Shown here one piece after another: positions 55,624-64,000 of a stretch of 64,000 nucleotides of DNA (its first letter is position 1; each line of letters begins with the position of its first letter). Both the position numbers and the translations under genes were made by a program. The notes under the pieces are model-generated. The model worked only from the letters and a program-made list of their open reading frames with translations. It was not told the DNA's origin and ran no database searches. Origin of the DNA: Gephyromycinifex aptenodytis (lineage in GTDB: Bacteria; Actinomycetota; Actinomycetes; Actinomycetales; Dermatophilaceae). Location of the stretch: positions 2,976,001 through 3,040,000 of the forward strand of contig NZ_CP051155.1 in assembly GCF_012277275.1 (NCBI RefSeq), written 5' to 3'.

Positions 55624-58047
55624 ATGAGCGACACCACGGCCCGCGTGAGCGCGGCAGCCTCCAAGAAGGCCCGCGCGCTGGTGGGGCCGCAGTCCCCGCT
55701 GCGAGCTGCGATGCCCGAATCTGTTCGACGCCGCATCCCCGGCGCCCGCCGCAGGCTGCCCACTCGGATCGTGGCCGCCATCGACCAACTCTCCGGGCAG
55801 AACTCCTCAGTCTCCCGCTCCCTGCTCGCCGCCGCCGCCAAACGGCCCGAGGTGCCCTCCTCGCCGGTGCGGCTGTGGGTCGGGCCCGCGAACTTCGCCG
55901 GACAGGGCTGGTTGTGGGCGCACTCCGTGGAACGCCACGTCGAAGGGGTGCAGGCCAGGGCGATGGCCGTGCGCGGACCGCTGCGTTTCCGGGTCGACTA
56001 CGAGGTCGACCCCGACGTGTACCGCCACATCGAATGGCAGCGCGCCCAGGAGGCCTACGTCACGGGCAACTACACCCACGCCCTCATCGAGGCCGAACGC
56101 CCGTTGTTCGGCCCGCTGTACGGGCGCACCTGCGAAGGTGAGATCGCCCGCCTGAAGGCCGCCGGCATGCAGGTGGCGCTCATCTCGCACGGCTCCGACC
56201 TGCGCATCCCCAGCAAGCACGTGGAGCTACACCCGAGCTCCCCCTTCCGGATCACCGGTGATGAGGAGGCCGACAAGGTCACCCGGGTGCTGCAGGCCCG
56301 CGCCGAGAAGAACGCGGCGATCCTGGCCGACTTCGCCGCAGCCGGCGGTCAGACCTTCGTCTCCACCCCCGACCTGCTCGACTACGCCCCGAACGCGACC
56401 TGGGTGCCGGGGGTTGTCGATTCCAACCTGTGGGCCTCGGACTGGCCGGTTATGGCCCGTCGGCGTCCCCGCGTCGTCCACGTGCCCAGCAACGGGCGCC
56501 TCAAGGGCAGCGAACTCGTCGACCCGATCTTGCGGCAGCTCGACGCCCAAGGCGTCATCGAATACCAGTCGCTGCGCCAACTGAGCCACCCCGAGATCCG
56601 CCGCTGCTACCAGGAAGCCGACATCGTCCTGGACCAGTTCGTCATGGGCCTGTACGGCGTCGCAGCCGTGGAAGCGCTGGCCGCCGGGCGGATCGTCATC
56701 GCCTACGTCGGGGACACCGTCCGGGCGCGGGTGCGTGAAGCCAGCGGGCTGGAGGTGCCGATCGTCGAGGCCACCCCCGAGACCGTCGCCGAAGTGATCC
56801 GCGACCTCGTGGAGAACCCGGAACGCGCTCGCGAGATCGCCGCGCGCGGGCCGGAGTTCGTACGGGCCCTACACGACGGGACGTTCAGCGCAAAGGTGCT
56901 CTCGGCCTTCACCGGTGGAGAGCTCGCCCGCACCAGCGAGGTCGAGCCGTGGTCGCCACCGCCGACGCTGCCGATGCGCCCCGAACCCGACCGAGACGCA
57001 CCGATCCGGTTGTGGGTAGGACCGTCGAACTTCGCCGGACAAGGCCACGCCTGGGCCCAGGCCGCGCAAGCACATGTGGACGGGGTCAGTGCCCGCTCGA
57101 TGGGAGTCCGGCGCCGGGAGCGGTTGCTGTTCCCCACCGACTACGAGATCGAACCGCACCCGTACAACCGGATGCCGGTGTGGTGCATGCGCCAGGAGCG
57201 CTACCTCATCGACTTGTACACCCACGTGCTCATCGAAGCGGCCCGCCCGGTCACCGGCCGGGTCCCGGCCGCGCGCTCCGAAGCCGAGGAAGACACGATG
57301 CGCGAGGCGGGTCTGCACCTGGCGCACATCGTGCACGGCACCGAGGTGCGCGTCCCGAGCATCCACCAGGAGACGACCCCGTGGTCGCCCTTCCACGACA
57401 CCACCTGGGACCTCATTCCCACCTACGAGCAGAACGCCCGCGCCGTGGTGGCCCGGCTGCGCCGCTTCGACGGGCCGGTTTTCGTATCGACCCCAGACCT
57501 GCTGGACATGCTGCCTGATGCCACCTGGTGCCCGGTCGTCGTCGACCCGCAGAAGTGGGCGCTGGAGGGTCAGATCCTGCAGCGGGAACGCCCCGTGGTG
57601 GTGCACGCGCCGAGCAGCGGGCGCATCAAGGGATCGACACTGATCGACCCGTTGATGGAACGCCTGGACGCTGAAGGCGTCATCGAGTACCGACGGTTGC
57701 GGGACATGCTGCCCAGCCAGATGCCGCTGGCCTACCGCGACGCAGACATCGTGCTGGACCAGTTCGCGCTCGGAAGCTACGGCGTCGCCGCCTGTGAGGC
57801 GATGGCGGCCGGGCGGGTGGTGCTCGGGCACAACACCGATTCGGTGCGTGAGCGGGTGCAGACCGGAACCGGGATGGAGCTACCCATCGTGGAAGCCACC
57901 CCCGAGAGCATCGTGGAGGTGCTGCGCGGCTTGCTCGCTGACCGGGACGGGGCTCGCGCCCGCGCCGAGGCCGGGCGGCAGTTCGTGGCCCAGGTGCACG
58001 ACGGCCGTCGCTCTGCCGACGCGCTGCGCGGGTTCCTCACCAGCTGA
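55624..58047 (+). CDS. Two-module GT-B-like glycosyltransferase with tandem duplication
   Basis: An 807-residue protein built of two homologous modules (about 81-440 and 459-807) after a basic ~80-residue leader. Each starts with VGP(A/S)NFAGQG, then has YTH(A/V)LIEA, VSTPDLLD, a (S/T)xGR(L/I)KGS(E/T)L(V/I)DP block, and ends with DIVLDQF..G.YGVAA.EA.AAGR, the GT-B donor-site segment. The modules share order and spacing but differ in many positions, so the duplication is old. The same module appears once at the end of the gene at 59952. No signal peptide. ATG 55624 has GAGGAG at 6 bases. The activity is inferred from fold motifs only. Confidence 0.72.
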   Translation: MSDTTARVSAAASKKARALVGPQSPLRAAMPESVRRRIPGARRRLPTRIVAAIDQLSGQNSSVSRSLLAAAAKRPEVPSSPVRLWVGPANFAGQGWLWAHSVERHVEGVQARAMAVRGPLRFRVDYEVDPDVYRHIEWQRAQEAYVTGNYTHALIEAERPLFGPLYGRTCEGEIARLKAAGMQVALISHGSDLRIPSKHVELHPSSPFRITGDEEADKVTRVLQARAEKNAAILADFAAAGGQTFVSTPDLLDYAPNATWVPGVVDSNLWASDWPVMARRRPRVVHVPSNGRLKGSELVDPILRQLDAQGVIEYQSLRQLSHPEIRRCYQEADIVLDQFVMGLYGVAAVEALAAGRIVIAYVGDTVRARVREASGLEVPIVEATPETVAEVIRDLVENPERAREIAARGPEFVRALHDGTFSAKVLSAFTGGELARTSEVEPWSPPPTLPMRPEPDRDAPIRLWVGPSNFAGQGHAWAQAAQAHVDGVSARSMGVRRRERLLFPTDYEIEPHPYNRMPVWCMRQERYLIDLYTHVLIEAARPVTGRVPAARSEAEEDTMREAGLHLAHIVHGTEVRVPSIHQETTPWSPFHDTTWDLIPTYEQNARAVVARLRRFDGPVFVSTPDLLDMLPDATWCPVVVDPQKWALEGQILQRERPVVVHAPSSGRIKGSTLIDPLMERLDAEGVIEYRRLRDMLPSQMPLAYRDADIVLDQFALGSYGVAACEAMAAGRVVLGHNTDSVRERVQTGTGMELPIVEATPESIVEVLRGLLADRDGARARAEAGRQFVAQVHDGRRSADALRGFLTS

Positions 58048-58081
58048 GGTTTCCACCAGCAATACCCGATCGACATCACCG

Positions 58082-58116
58082 CTGCGGCGGGGCCGAGGAC
58101 ATCGGCCCCGCCGCAG
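58082..58116. terminator. Terminator between the two-module GT and ligase genes
   Basis: ctgcggcggggccga pairs with tcggccccgccgcag around a 5-base loop; a perfect 15-bp stem, 34 bases after the plus-strand stop. It can also serve the minus-strand ligase-like gene, whose end is at 58283. Confidence 0.85.
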
Positions 58117-58282
58117 TGCTGTCTAAGCACCTTCCACTGAGAGGGGGCCGGCCGACAGGGCCGACGCGAGCGTGTCTGGGCGGCCGGAAAGACACTGCCG
58201 GAGCGTGCTGCGGGCGTGGCCGGGAACCCGCGTGCCGGGGGGCAGCACGGGCTGTGTCTGACGTGCGAAATCGGCGGCGCAG

Positions 58283-59854
58283 CTAGTGCGAGCGGGCGCG
58301 GTGCAACTGCCAGGCGCAGGTGAGGCAGGAGGCCAGCATCAGCCACCAGATCTGCTGAGCAAGCGCCGAACTGGCGGTGATCCCCAGCAGGACGTAGGCG
58401 GCCAGGTAACCCAGCAGTTCCGTCCCGAGGACGCGGCGCCGGGCCGGGAGGGCGCGCTGCGACGCAGGCTCGGCGGGCAGTTGCGGCGAACCAGCCACCG
58501 CAGTGGTCGGCAGCTCGTGCGCCAGCGGTACCCCGAATGCGGTATGCGCGGTGCTCACCCCGGCACCCACGACCGAGGAGGTCAGGGCCTCGCTCGCCAG
58601 GACAGCCTTGGTGGCGGCGCCGCTTTGGGTGTGGACCATAGCGGCGATCGGATCCGGCTCGTTGGGCGAACCCTCTGCGCTGGAAACAACAACAGTCCGC
58701 GCTGCACGCCAGGCCAGCGCCAGCAGCAACGCCGCCAACGGGAGGAACACGATGACCCCGTATTGGCTGAGCAACTCCACGAAGGCATTGTGCAGGTTGG
58801 TGTCCACATCGATTCCGGAGTTCGGGTCGTTCCACAGGATCGGCTCGAAGGAGCCAGCTCCGGTGCCCAACCAGTGCGAGTCACGCAGGTAGCCCAGCGC
58901 TGTCGTGATGAGGTTGATCCGCAGCGAATCCGAGCGGATCGTCTCTTCGGCGAAGGCGTCGGTGAGCATCGTGCGAAGCGGGTTGCGCACGGCTAGTGCC
59001 GGAACGGTGAAGGTAGTCACGACCACGGCGGCAGCTGCAGCCAGCACACCCACGGTTGCGCCTCGGCGCGCGTTCAGCCGCGACCGCAGTACCGATACCG
59101 GGGAGGATCCCTGCGCGGCGTCGGTGAGCCGACGGTAGGCCTCCAGCGCGAACACGACGAACAACCCGAGCAAGCCCGCCCGGCTCTCGGTGAAGGCCAC
59201 CAACACCACCGCGACCGCGCCCGACACGACGGCCAGCAGCTTCAGACCCGTCTGGCGCGTCGAAGCGAAGGTGGCCAGCGCAGCCACCAGCATCCCGATG
59301 AGAGCCACGCTGAAGTTGTTCGGATTGATGAAGGTGGCTGCCGGCACCGTCCCTGGCCCGAACGGCCAGGGTTTGGCCGCCGTCACCCACAGATGCTGGC
59401 GGGTGAGGATCTCCCAGATCCCGATCACGCAGGTGGCGCCCATGCCGAGCAGCCACCCAGCACGCAACGCCCACACCCCGGACTGGCTACCCCGGCAGGC
59501 CACGACGACGAAGGTGGAGACAATGGCGCACGCGAAGAGCGCGCGCAGCTCTAAGGCGCCCAGAGCCGGATCCGGACTGATGCGCAGCGCGAAACCGGAC
59601 CACGACGCCAGAACCGCCCAAAACGCGAAGAACAGCACCCCCTCCAGGCAGCGCCACAGCCCGCTACGCCACAGCAGCGCCAGCGCCAGCACCCCCAGGC
59701 CGTAGTAGATGGGCCACAGGATCTCGGCACGCGCGAGCGGGATGGTGACCAATCCCCCTAAGGGGATCGTCGCCACCAGCGCAGCCAGTGCCATCAACCC
59801 GGCTCGACGCGCCGACCGCGAAGCGGAGGATGAGCGAATTTCCATGGGCTGCAC
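58283..59854 (-). CDS. O-antigen ligase-like membrane protein (second copy)
   Basis: A 523-residue polytopic protein with the same motif order as the gene at 42490: FINPNNFSVALIG, ESRAGLLGL, LGTGAGSFEPIL, and HNAFVELLSQYG in the outer loop. It therefore belongs to the Wzy_C family of ligases/polymerases. A Ser/Thr/Ala-rich cytoplasmic or outer stretch lies between the last helices. GTG 59854 is 8 bases from a TAGGCT box, near-leaderless; ATG 59845 is an alternative. It faces away from the GT gene at 59952. Confidence 0.87.
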   Translation of the reverse strand: MQPMEIRSSSASRSARRAGLMALAALVATIPLGGLVTIPLARAEILWPIYYGLGVLALALLWRSGLWRCLEGVLFFAFWAVLASWSGFALRISPDPALGALELRALFACAIVSTFVVVACRGSQSGVWALRAGWLLGMGATCVIGIWEILTRQHLWVTAAKPWPFGPGTVPAATFINPNNFSVALIGMLVAALATFASTRQTGLKLLAVVSGAVAVVLVAFTESRAGLLGLFVVFALEAYRRLTDAAQGSSPVSVLRSRLNARRGATVGVLAAAAAVVVTTFTVPALAVRNPLRTMLTDAFAEETIRSDSLRINLITTALGYLRDSHWLGTGAGSFEPILWNDPNSGIDVDTNLHNAFVELLSQYGVIVFLPLAALLLALAWRAARTVVVSSAEGSPNEPDPIAAMVHTQSGAATKAVLASEALTSSVVGAGVSTAHTAFGVPLAHELPTTAVAGSPQLPAEPASQRALPARRRVLGTELLGYLAAYVLLGITASSALAQQIWWLMLASCLTCAWQLHRARSH

Positions 59855-59862
59855 AACGAGTG

Positions 59863-59868
59863 AGCCTA
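59863..59868 (-). promoter_or_regulatory. Possible -10 box for the second ligase-like gene
   Basis: TAGGCT on the minus strand, 8 bases before GTG 59854. Spacing is one longer than in the other leaderless genes here. Confidence 0.35.
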
Positions 59869-59939
59869 ACCGGTGCGTGTGCCCAGATGCTGGAGCCGCC
59901 GCTGTGGTGCGGCAGCGGGGTATGCCCAGCCCCGGCCTT

Positions 59940-59945
59940 TAGGAT
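59940..59945 (+). promoter_or_regulatory. -10 box for leaderless GT fusion gene
   Basis: TAGGAT lies 6 bases before GTG 59952; no Shine-Dalgarno. Confidence 0.5.
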
Positions 59946-59951
59946 GCCAGC

Positions 59952-62546
59952 GTGCCTACTCGCGTGCTGATGATGGTCGCCAATGACATCCGCCATGACA
60001 CCCGTGTCCTGAAGACCGCCCTCGCGCTCGCCGACGGCGGGCTCGAGGTGACGATCCTCGGCTACGGCTCGGCCGGGCGGCGGGAGGAGAGCCGGCTCGG
60101 CCCAGTCCGCATCCTGCGGGTGCCCGTCTCGTGGCGGCTACGCGATCAGCGGCGCCGAACCGAGACCGCGCGGCGGCAACGACACCTCACCTTCGGGCCG
60201 GACCCGGCCCAGAAGCGACTCATCGAGTTGCGCGCGAACGTGCGCGCCAAGGAAGCCGCGGAGCTCGGGGGCCGGGACCGCCAGGTGCGCGCCCGGATGG
60301 CTCAGGTCTCCAAAGAGGTAGCGCGGGTGCGTCACGCCGTCGATTGGCGCGTGGGCAAGAAGGAATTGCAATGGCGGGCCGACCTGGCCGACTGGATCTC
60401 CCAGCAGAGCTTCGCGGCCAGTTGGCGCACGATCCTGCCGGAGATGGATGACTACGAGTTGGCTTTCGCGCCGGTCATCGATTCGATGGAGTGGGACATC
60501 ATCCACGCCCACGATGTGCATGTGGTCGGCATCGCCAGCCGTGCGGTGGCGCGCCGGCGCGCTAAGGGCAAGCAGGCGCGCTGGGTGTACGACGCGCATG
60601 AGTTCGTCGCCGGTCTCTCGCTCTACCCCCCGCGCACCAAACGCAAAGTTGCGGCCTACCTGGACCTGGAGCAGGAGTACGTGCGCACCGCAGACGCGGT
60701 GGTGACTGTCACCGAACCGCTGGCTGAAGAACTGCAGCGTCGGTACGAGCTACCCGCCACTCCGACAGTGGTGATGAACTCCCCGGTGCTGGGGGAAGGT
60801 ACTCGCCAGGTCGAGGTTGGGATCCGGGCGGCCTGCGGATTGGCTGATGAGGTCCCGTTGCTCGTCTACAGCGGCGGGGTGACCCACGCCCGCGGCATCG
60901 ACACGGCCGTGGAGGCGCTGCCGTCCCTGCCGGGGGTGCACCTGGCCGTGGTGTGCGTGCCGCACCGCAAGGTCATGACGGCCAACACCCTGGCCGCCCG
61001 CGCCGAAGAGCTCGGGGTCGGCGACCGGTTGCACCTGCTGGACCCGGTGCGCCCCGACGAGGTCACCTCCTTCGTCGCCTCCGCCGATGTGGGCATCATC
61101 CCGTTGCGCCACTTCGGCAGCCACGAGTTCGCCCTGGCCAACAAGCTTTTCGAGTACCTCTACGCCGGGCTGCCCTGCCTGGTCTCGGACTGCAAAGCCC
61201 AGGCGGAGTTCGTGCGCCAGCACGACGTCGGCGCCGTTCACGTCGCCGCCGACCCGCAGTCCTTCGCCGAGGCCGCCACCCAGGTGCTGGCCCGGGCGGG
61301 GCAGATCCGCGAGGGCATCCGGGCCAACCCGGAACTGCTCATCCCGTTCGCCTGGGAGCGCCAAGAGGAGGCCCTGCGCGGCCTGTACCGCCGACTGTTG
61401 GGAGATGACGCCGTCCTCGAACCGGCGCGCTCCTCCACGCTGGAGGGCCTGTCGGAACACCCGGCTCACCGCGACGACCGGCCCTCCGTGATCGGCATCG
61501 GCCCAGCCAACATGGCCGGTCAGGCCTGGGCGTGGGCCAAAGCCGCCGAAGACAACATCCCCGGTGTCGACACCGAAGTTGTCGTGGTCAACCGGGGCGG
61601 GCCGCTGCAGTACCCGGCCGATGAGATCGTCCCGCCCGGCACCTACCGCACCAGCGCCCGCTGGGCCCAAGCGTTCGAGGCCCGCGCCCTGGACAACTGG
61701 ACTCACGCGCTCCTAGAAGCCGGGCGTCCGCTGTTCGGATTGCGTCACGGTAAGGACTTCGTCGGTGACGCTGATGTGCTCACCGCCGTCGGTATCCGGG
61801 TCGGGCTGCTCCTGCACGGCTCCGAGGCGCGCGACCCCGCCCGGCACGCCACGACATCACCCTGGTCGCCCTTCGGTGACCCCGAAGAGGAGCTCACCGA
61901 ACGGCTGCAGCGCCAGCGGGATGCCCTCATGCCCAAGATCGAACAGTTCCAGGAGAACGGGGGGCCGGTCTTCGTCTCCACCCCGGACCTGCTCGACGAC
62001 GTCCCCGGCGCCATCCTGCTGCCGGTCGTCGTGGACATCCAGCGGTGGGCGCCGCCGAGCGAGCACATCCTGGAACGTGAAGTGCCGGTGGTGCTGCACG
62101 CCCCCAGCCGCGCCTCCCTGAAGGGCACCACCCTCATCGAGGCCGCGGTGGAACCGCTGGTGCAGGAAGGGCTGATCGACTTCCGCCATATCGAAGGGGT
62201 CGCGCCGAGCGAGATGCCCGGGTTCCTGCACGAGGCCGACATCCTCATCGACCAGGCCACCTTGGGCATCTACGGGGTGGCGGCCTGTGAGGCGATGGCC
62301 GCCGGGCGCGTCGTCGTCAGCCACGTCAGCCAGGTGGTGCGGGAACGCGCCGCCGCGCTGGCTGGGGAGCCGCTGCCGATCGTGCAGGCGGCCCCGGATG
62401 AGATGGAGTCGGTGCTGCGCCGCCTCGTGGCCGATCGGGAGCAGGGCCGTGCGGCAGCCCAGGCAGGACAGCGTTTCGTGCGCACTCTGCACGACGGGCG
62501 TTACTCGGCCAGTGTGCTGGCCGAGCACTTCGCCGTGCACGGCTGA
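59952..62546 (+). CDS. Fusion of GT4 glycosyltransferase with the GT-B-like module
   Basis: An 864-residue protein. Residues 1-~495 are a GT4-type enzyme (LMMVANDIRHDTRVLKTALAL, a basic coiled-coil-like stretch at 60-150, WDIIHAHDVHVVGIAS, VYDAHEF, and LANKLFEYLYAGLPCLVSD). Residues ~511-864 are one copy of the module found twice in the protein at 55624 (IGPANMAGQAWAWA, THALLEAGRPLFG, VSTPDLLDDVP, SLKGTTLIEAA, IYGVAACEAMAAGRVVV). Two catalytic modules in one chain suggest addition of two sugars or a bifunctional step (inference). GTG 59952 is leaderless-like. Third-position GC is high throughout and the frame is intact. Confidence 0.82.
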   Translation: MPTRVLMMVANDIRHDTRVLKTALALADGGLEVTILGYGSAGRREESRLGPVRILRVPVSWRLRDQRRRTETARRQRHLTFGPDPAQKRLIELRANVRAKEAAELGGRDRQVRARMAQVSKEVARVRHAVDWRVGKKELQWRADLADWISQQSFAASWRTILPEMDDYELAFAPVIDSMEWDIIHAHDVHVVGIASRAVARRRAKGKQARWVYDAHEFVAGLSLYPPRTKRKVAAYLDLEQEYVRTADAVVTVTEPLAEELQRRYELPATPTVVMNSPVLGEGTRQVEVGIRAACGLADEVPLLVYSGGVTHARGIDTAVEALPSLPGVHLAVVCVPHRKVMTANTLAARAEELGVGDRLHLLDPVRPDEVTSFVASADVGIIPLRHFGSHEFALANKLFEYLYAGLPCLVSDCKAQAEFVRQHDVGAVHVAADPQSFAEAATQVLARAGQIREGIRANPELLIPFAWERQEEALRGLYRRLLGDDAVLEPARSSTLEGLSEHPAHRDDRPSVIGIGPANMAGQAWAWAKAAEDNIPGVDTEVVVVNRGGPLQYPADEIVPPGTYRTSARWAQAFEARALDNWTHALLEAGRPLFGLRHGKDFVGDADVLTAVGIRVGLLLHGSEARDPARHATTSPWSPFGDPEEELTERLQRQRDALMPKIEQFQENGGPVFVSTPDLLDDVPGAILLPVVVDIQRWAPPSEHILEREVPVVLHAPSRASLKGTTLIEAAVEPLVQEGLIDFRHIEGVAPSEMPGFLHEADILIDQATLGIYGVAACEAMAAGRVVVSHVSQVVRERAAALAGEPLPIVQAAPDEMESVLRRLVADREQGRAAAQAGQRFVRTLHDGRYSASVLAEHFAVHG

Positions 62547-62574
62547 CCGGCCGCGCCCCGAGCGTTACGCGAAC

Positions 62575-62604
62575 GGCCCCTACCGATGCGGATCGGTAGG
62601 GGCC
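62575..62604. terminator. Convergent terminator
   Basis: A perfect 13-bp stem (ggcccctaccgat with atcggtaggggcc) and gcgg tetraloop, in the 77-base gap between the GT fusion and the minus-strand unknown gene. Confidence 0.85.
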
Positions 62605-62623
62605 AGTCCGTCCTCAGGGGGGC

Positions 62624-63565
62624 TCAGCCCTTCTCGGCGCGCCGATCAGCGATGACGCGCGCGGCGGCAGGTAGGCCGACGATCACGTCCGGGCCGGGTA
62701 CCTGCTGGGCCAACACCCACGCCGCGCGCTGCGAGCGGTAATCCAACGGCACGACGACATCGGCTTCAGCGAAGACCCGCTTGGCGTGCCGGGAGCGAGC
62801 CGCGGCAGCCGCGAACTGCGCCGAGACGCCGTCGCTGGCCAGTCGGGCCGCGACCTGGACCGGCATCGCGTTGCTGCTCTTCAACTCACGGCGCAGTTTG
62901 GACTGCGCACGCTTACCCAGCAGCCGGGCCTTGTTCACCCGCCACTTGGCGGCCTGCCGCAGTCGAGCGGGGTGGTAGACCGGCATGGCGGCGGTGCGGT
63001 TGCGTTGTCTGCGGGCCAACACCGCCTCATCGAACTCCTCGTCGCCCAGGAAATCCTCGCCATCGAGGACGAGGAACTCCTCGACCGGGTCGACCGGCTT
63101 GTCCGGTTCCTCTGGCGAGGTCGGGCTGCCTTCGGCCGAAGGCAGCGCGGCCGCCTCAGTGCTCTCGGCCTCGACGCTTTCTTCGGCAGCCTCCTCGGGG
63201 CGGCCGGTGGCCTTCTCGTCGGCGTTCTGCTCGGTGAGCTGGGTCGCCAATTCCTCTTCAGCCAGGCCTGGTTCGCGCGGAGAGGCCGTCTCCTGGGGGA
63301 CCTGTTCGGCGAGACGAATCTCCGAAAGGCTCACCTCGGAGTCGTCGAAGAGCCCGAACGCGGTCCGGCAGCGGCGCGGTTCGGAGCGCAACGGGCGCAG
63401 CTTGGGGCCGAAGACGAGGTGCTCGGTGATCGGCAGCGGTTCGCGCGGGACGTTCCACGACAGCATGCTCACCGTGTCCTGCGGCTCCAAGGCCAACTTG
63501 GCGCGCCACATGTCAATGGCGCCGCGGTGAGTGCCGCGACCGGTGTCCATGAAGACGATCTTCAC
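62624..63565 (-). CDS. Protein of unknown function with an acidic central region
   Basis: I do not recognise this 313-residue protein. Its N-terminus (IVFMDTGRGTHRGAIDMWRA) resembles the first beta-alpha unit of GT-B glycosyltransferases, and its C-terminus (ADVVVPLDYRSQRAAWVLAQQ, then VIVGLPAAARVIADR) resembles the end of such an N-domain. Between them is a ~110-residue stretch rich in Glu, Ala, Ser and Pro, with short EEAAEESVEAEST-like runs. It starts at GTG 63565, overlapping the TGA of the GT gene upstream by four bases, with AAGGAG about 8 bases before. I infer it works with that GT, perhaps as a split N-domain. Confidence 0.65.
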   Translation of the reverse strand: MKIVFMDTGRGTHRGAIDMWRAKLALEPQDTVSMLSWNVPREPLPITEHLVFGPKLRPLRSEPRRCRTAFGLFDDSEVSLSEIRLAEQVPQETASPREPGLAEEELATQLTEQNADEKATGRPEEAAEESVEAESTEAAALPSAEGSPTSPEEPDKPVDPVEEFLVLDGEDFLGDEEFDEAVLARRQRNRTAAMPVYHPARLRQAAKWRVNKARLLGKRAQSKLRRELKSSNAMPVQVAARLASDGVSAQFAAAAARSRHAKRVFAEADVVVPLDYRSQRAAWVLAQQVPGPDVIVGLPAAARVIADRRAEKG

Positions 63566-64000
63566 GAGGTGGCTCCTTGGGTCGGTGCGTTCGCCCCGGT
63601 CAACCCGTCGCGCAAAGCCTGCACGCGGGGCGCGAGCTGAATGTCACGGGAGTAACGCAGCGAGAATTCGCGGCAGGCCTCGCGGGTCGCCTGGTCAGCG
63701 TTGCGGGCCGCGTCGCCGGCAGCCTGCAGGGCGACCGCGATGGATTCCGGCTCCAGGTCGGCGACCGGGAACCACAGCGGGTAGTCGCGCAGCACGTCGG
63801 TGGCGGCGTTGTTCGGGTCATGCACCGCAACGATCGGTAGGGCGCTGGCGGTGTACTCGAAGACCTTGCCGCTGGTGACGTACAAGCCGGTACCGAGGAT
63901 GAGCAGAGCCACGTCGAAGGTGCCGTAACGCATCTTCACTTCGGTTTTGGGCACCGGGCCCTCATAGGAGAGCCCGTCTTGTGCGTAGTCGTCCAGCAGT
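63562..64000 (-). CDS. Glycosyltransferase, C-terminal part (cut by window edge)
   Basis: The reading frame is open to the end of the window, so the start lies beyond 64000. The visible ~145 residues end a GT-B enzyme: ILGTGLYVTSGKVFEYTASALPIVAVHDP, where the first segment and the Glu of KVFEY match the donor-binding helix of GT4 enzymes, followed by a C-terminal helical region. Its TGA overlaps the GTG of the unknown gene, so they are coupled. Confidence 0.8.
   Translation of the reverse strand, partial: LLDDYAQDGLSYEGPVPKTEVKMRYGTFDVALLILGTGLYVTSGKVFEYTASALPIVAVHDPNNAATDVLRDYPLWFPVADLEPESIAVALQAAGDAARNADQATREACREFSLRYSRDIQLAPRVQALRDGLTGANAPTQGATS

Overview
The window reads as a chromosomal segment from a high-GC Gram-positive bacterium, most likely an actinomycete of the order Micrococcales. 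The evidence is GC-rich codon use throughout, an acyl-CoA carboxylase with the actinobacterial epsilon subunit, an Rv1264-type adenylate cyclase, a PucR/ferredoxin reductase/desaturase set, cell-wall-binding-repeat (CWB2) surface proteins, and many leaderless start codons placed 6-7 bases after a TANNNT -10 box. I cannot name genus or species from the sequence alone.

Layout. 1-640: end of an rRNA operon (23S 3' end, 5S, terminator). 0.8-13.5 kb: housekeeping block with a PaaG-like isomerase, Maf, a DUF885 metallopeptidase, AccE/AccD, BirA, adenylate cyclase, enoyl-CoA hydratase, a two-component system, GtrA, PurK and PurE. 13.5-20.4 kb: a gene-poor stretch, a secreted protein, UDP-glucose-type dehydrogenase, a GT-C-like membrane protein and ornithine aminotransferase. 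20.4-26 kb: a Ser/Thr kinase with an apparently frameshifted tail, long empty stretches and a lone AAA ATPase-PIN nuclease pair of lower GC. 26-34.5 kb: a 1296-residue S-layer-like CWB2 protein and two tandem secreted proteins that join three CWB2 repeats to a HELAH metallopeptidase domain. 34.6-48.3 kb: a glycosyltransferase-like gene, aldo/keto reductase, PucR regulator, ferredoxin reductase plus desaturase, a fourth CWB2 protein, an O-antigen-ligase-like polymerase, a lipoprotein, a heparinase-like protein and an acyl-CoA dehydrogenase. 48.6-64 kb: a surface-glycopolymer locus with LCP transferase, several glycosyltransferases, a Wzm/Wzt-type ABC exporter, a second ligase-like protein, and two genes sharing a repeated GT-B-like module.

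How the genes fit together. AccD, AccE and BirA make and biotinylate an acyl-CoA carboxylase, and the crotonase-family enzymes, acyl-CoA dehydrogenase and desaturase act on fatty acyl chains. The sugar dehydrogenase, GtrA, GT-C-like protein, glycosyltransferases, ABC exporter, ligases and LCP protein can build, export and attach a wall polymer. CWB2 proteins are known in other bacteria to bind anionic wall polymers, so the four CWB2 proteins here may be anchored to this polymer (inference). A Crp/GlxR-like site upstream of the large CWB2 gene gives a possible link to the cAMP-making cyclase (inference).

The most interesting candidates are the uncharacterised ATPase-PIN pair, the three-copy GT module spread over two genes, the CWB2-metallopeptidase fusions, and the systematic leaderless promoters, including an overlapping divergent pair between accD and birA.
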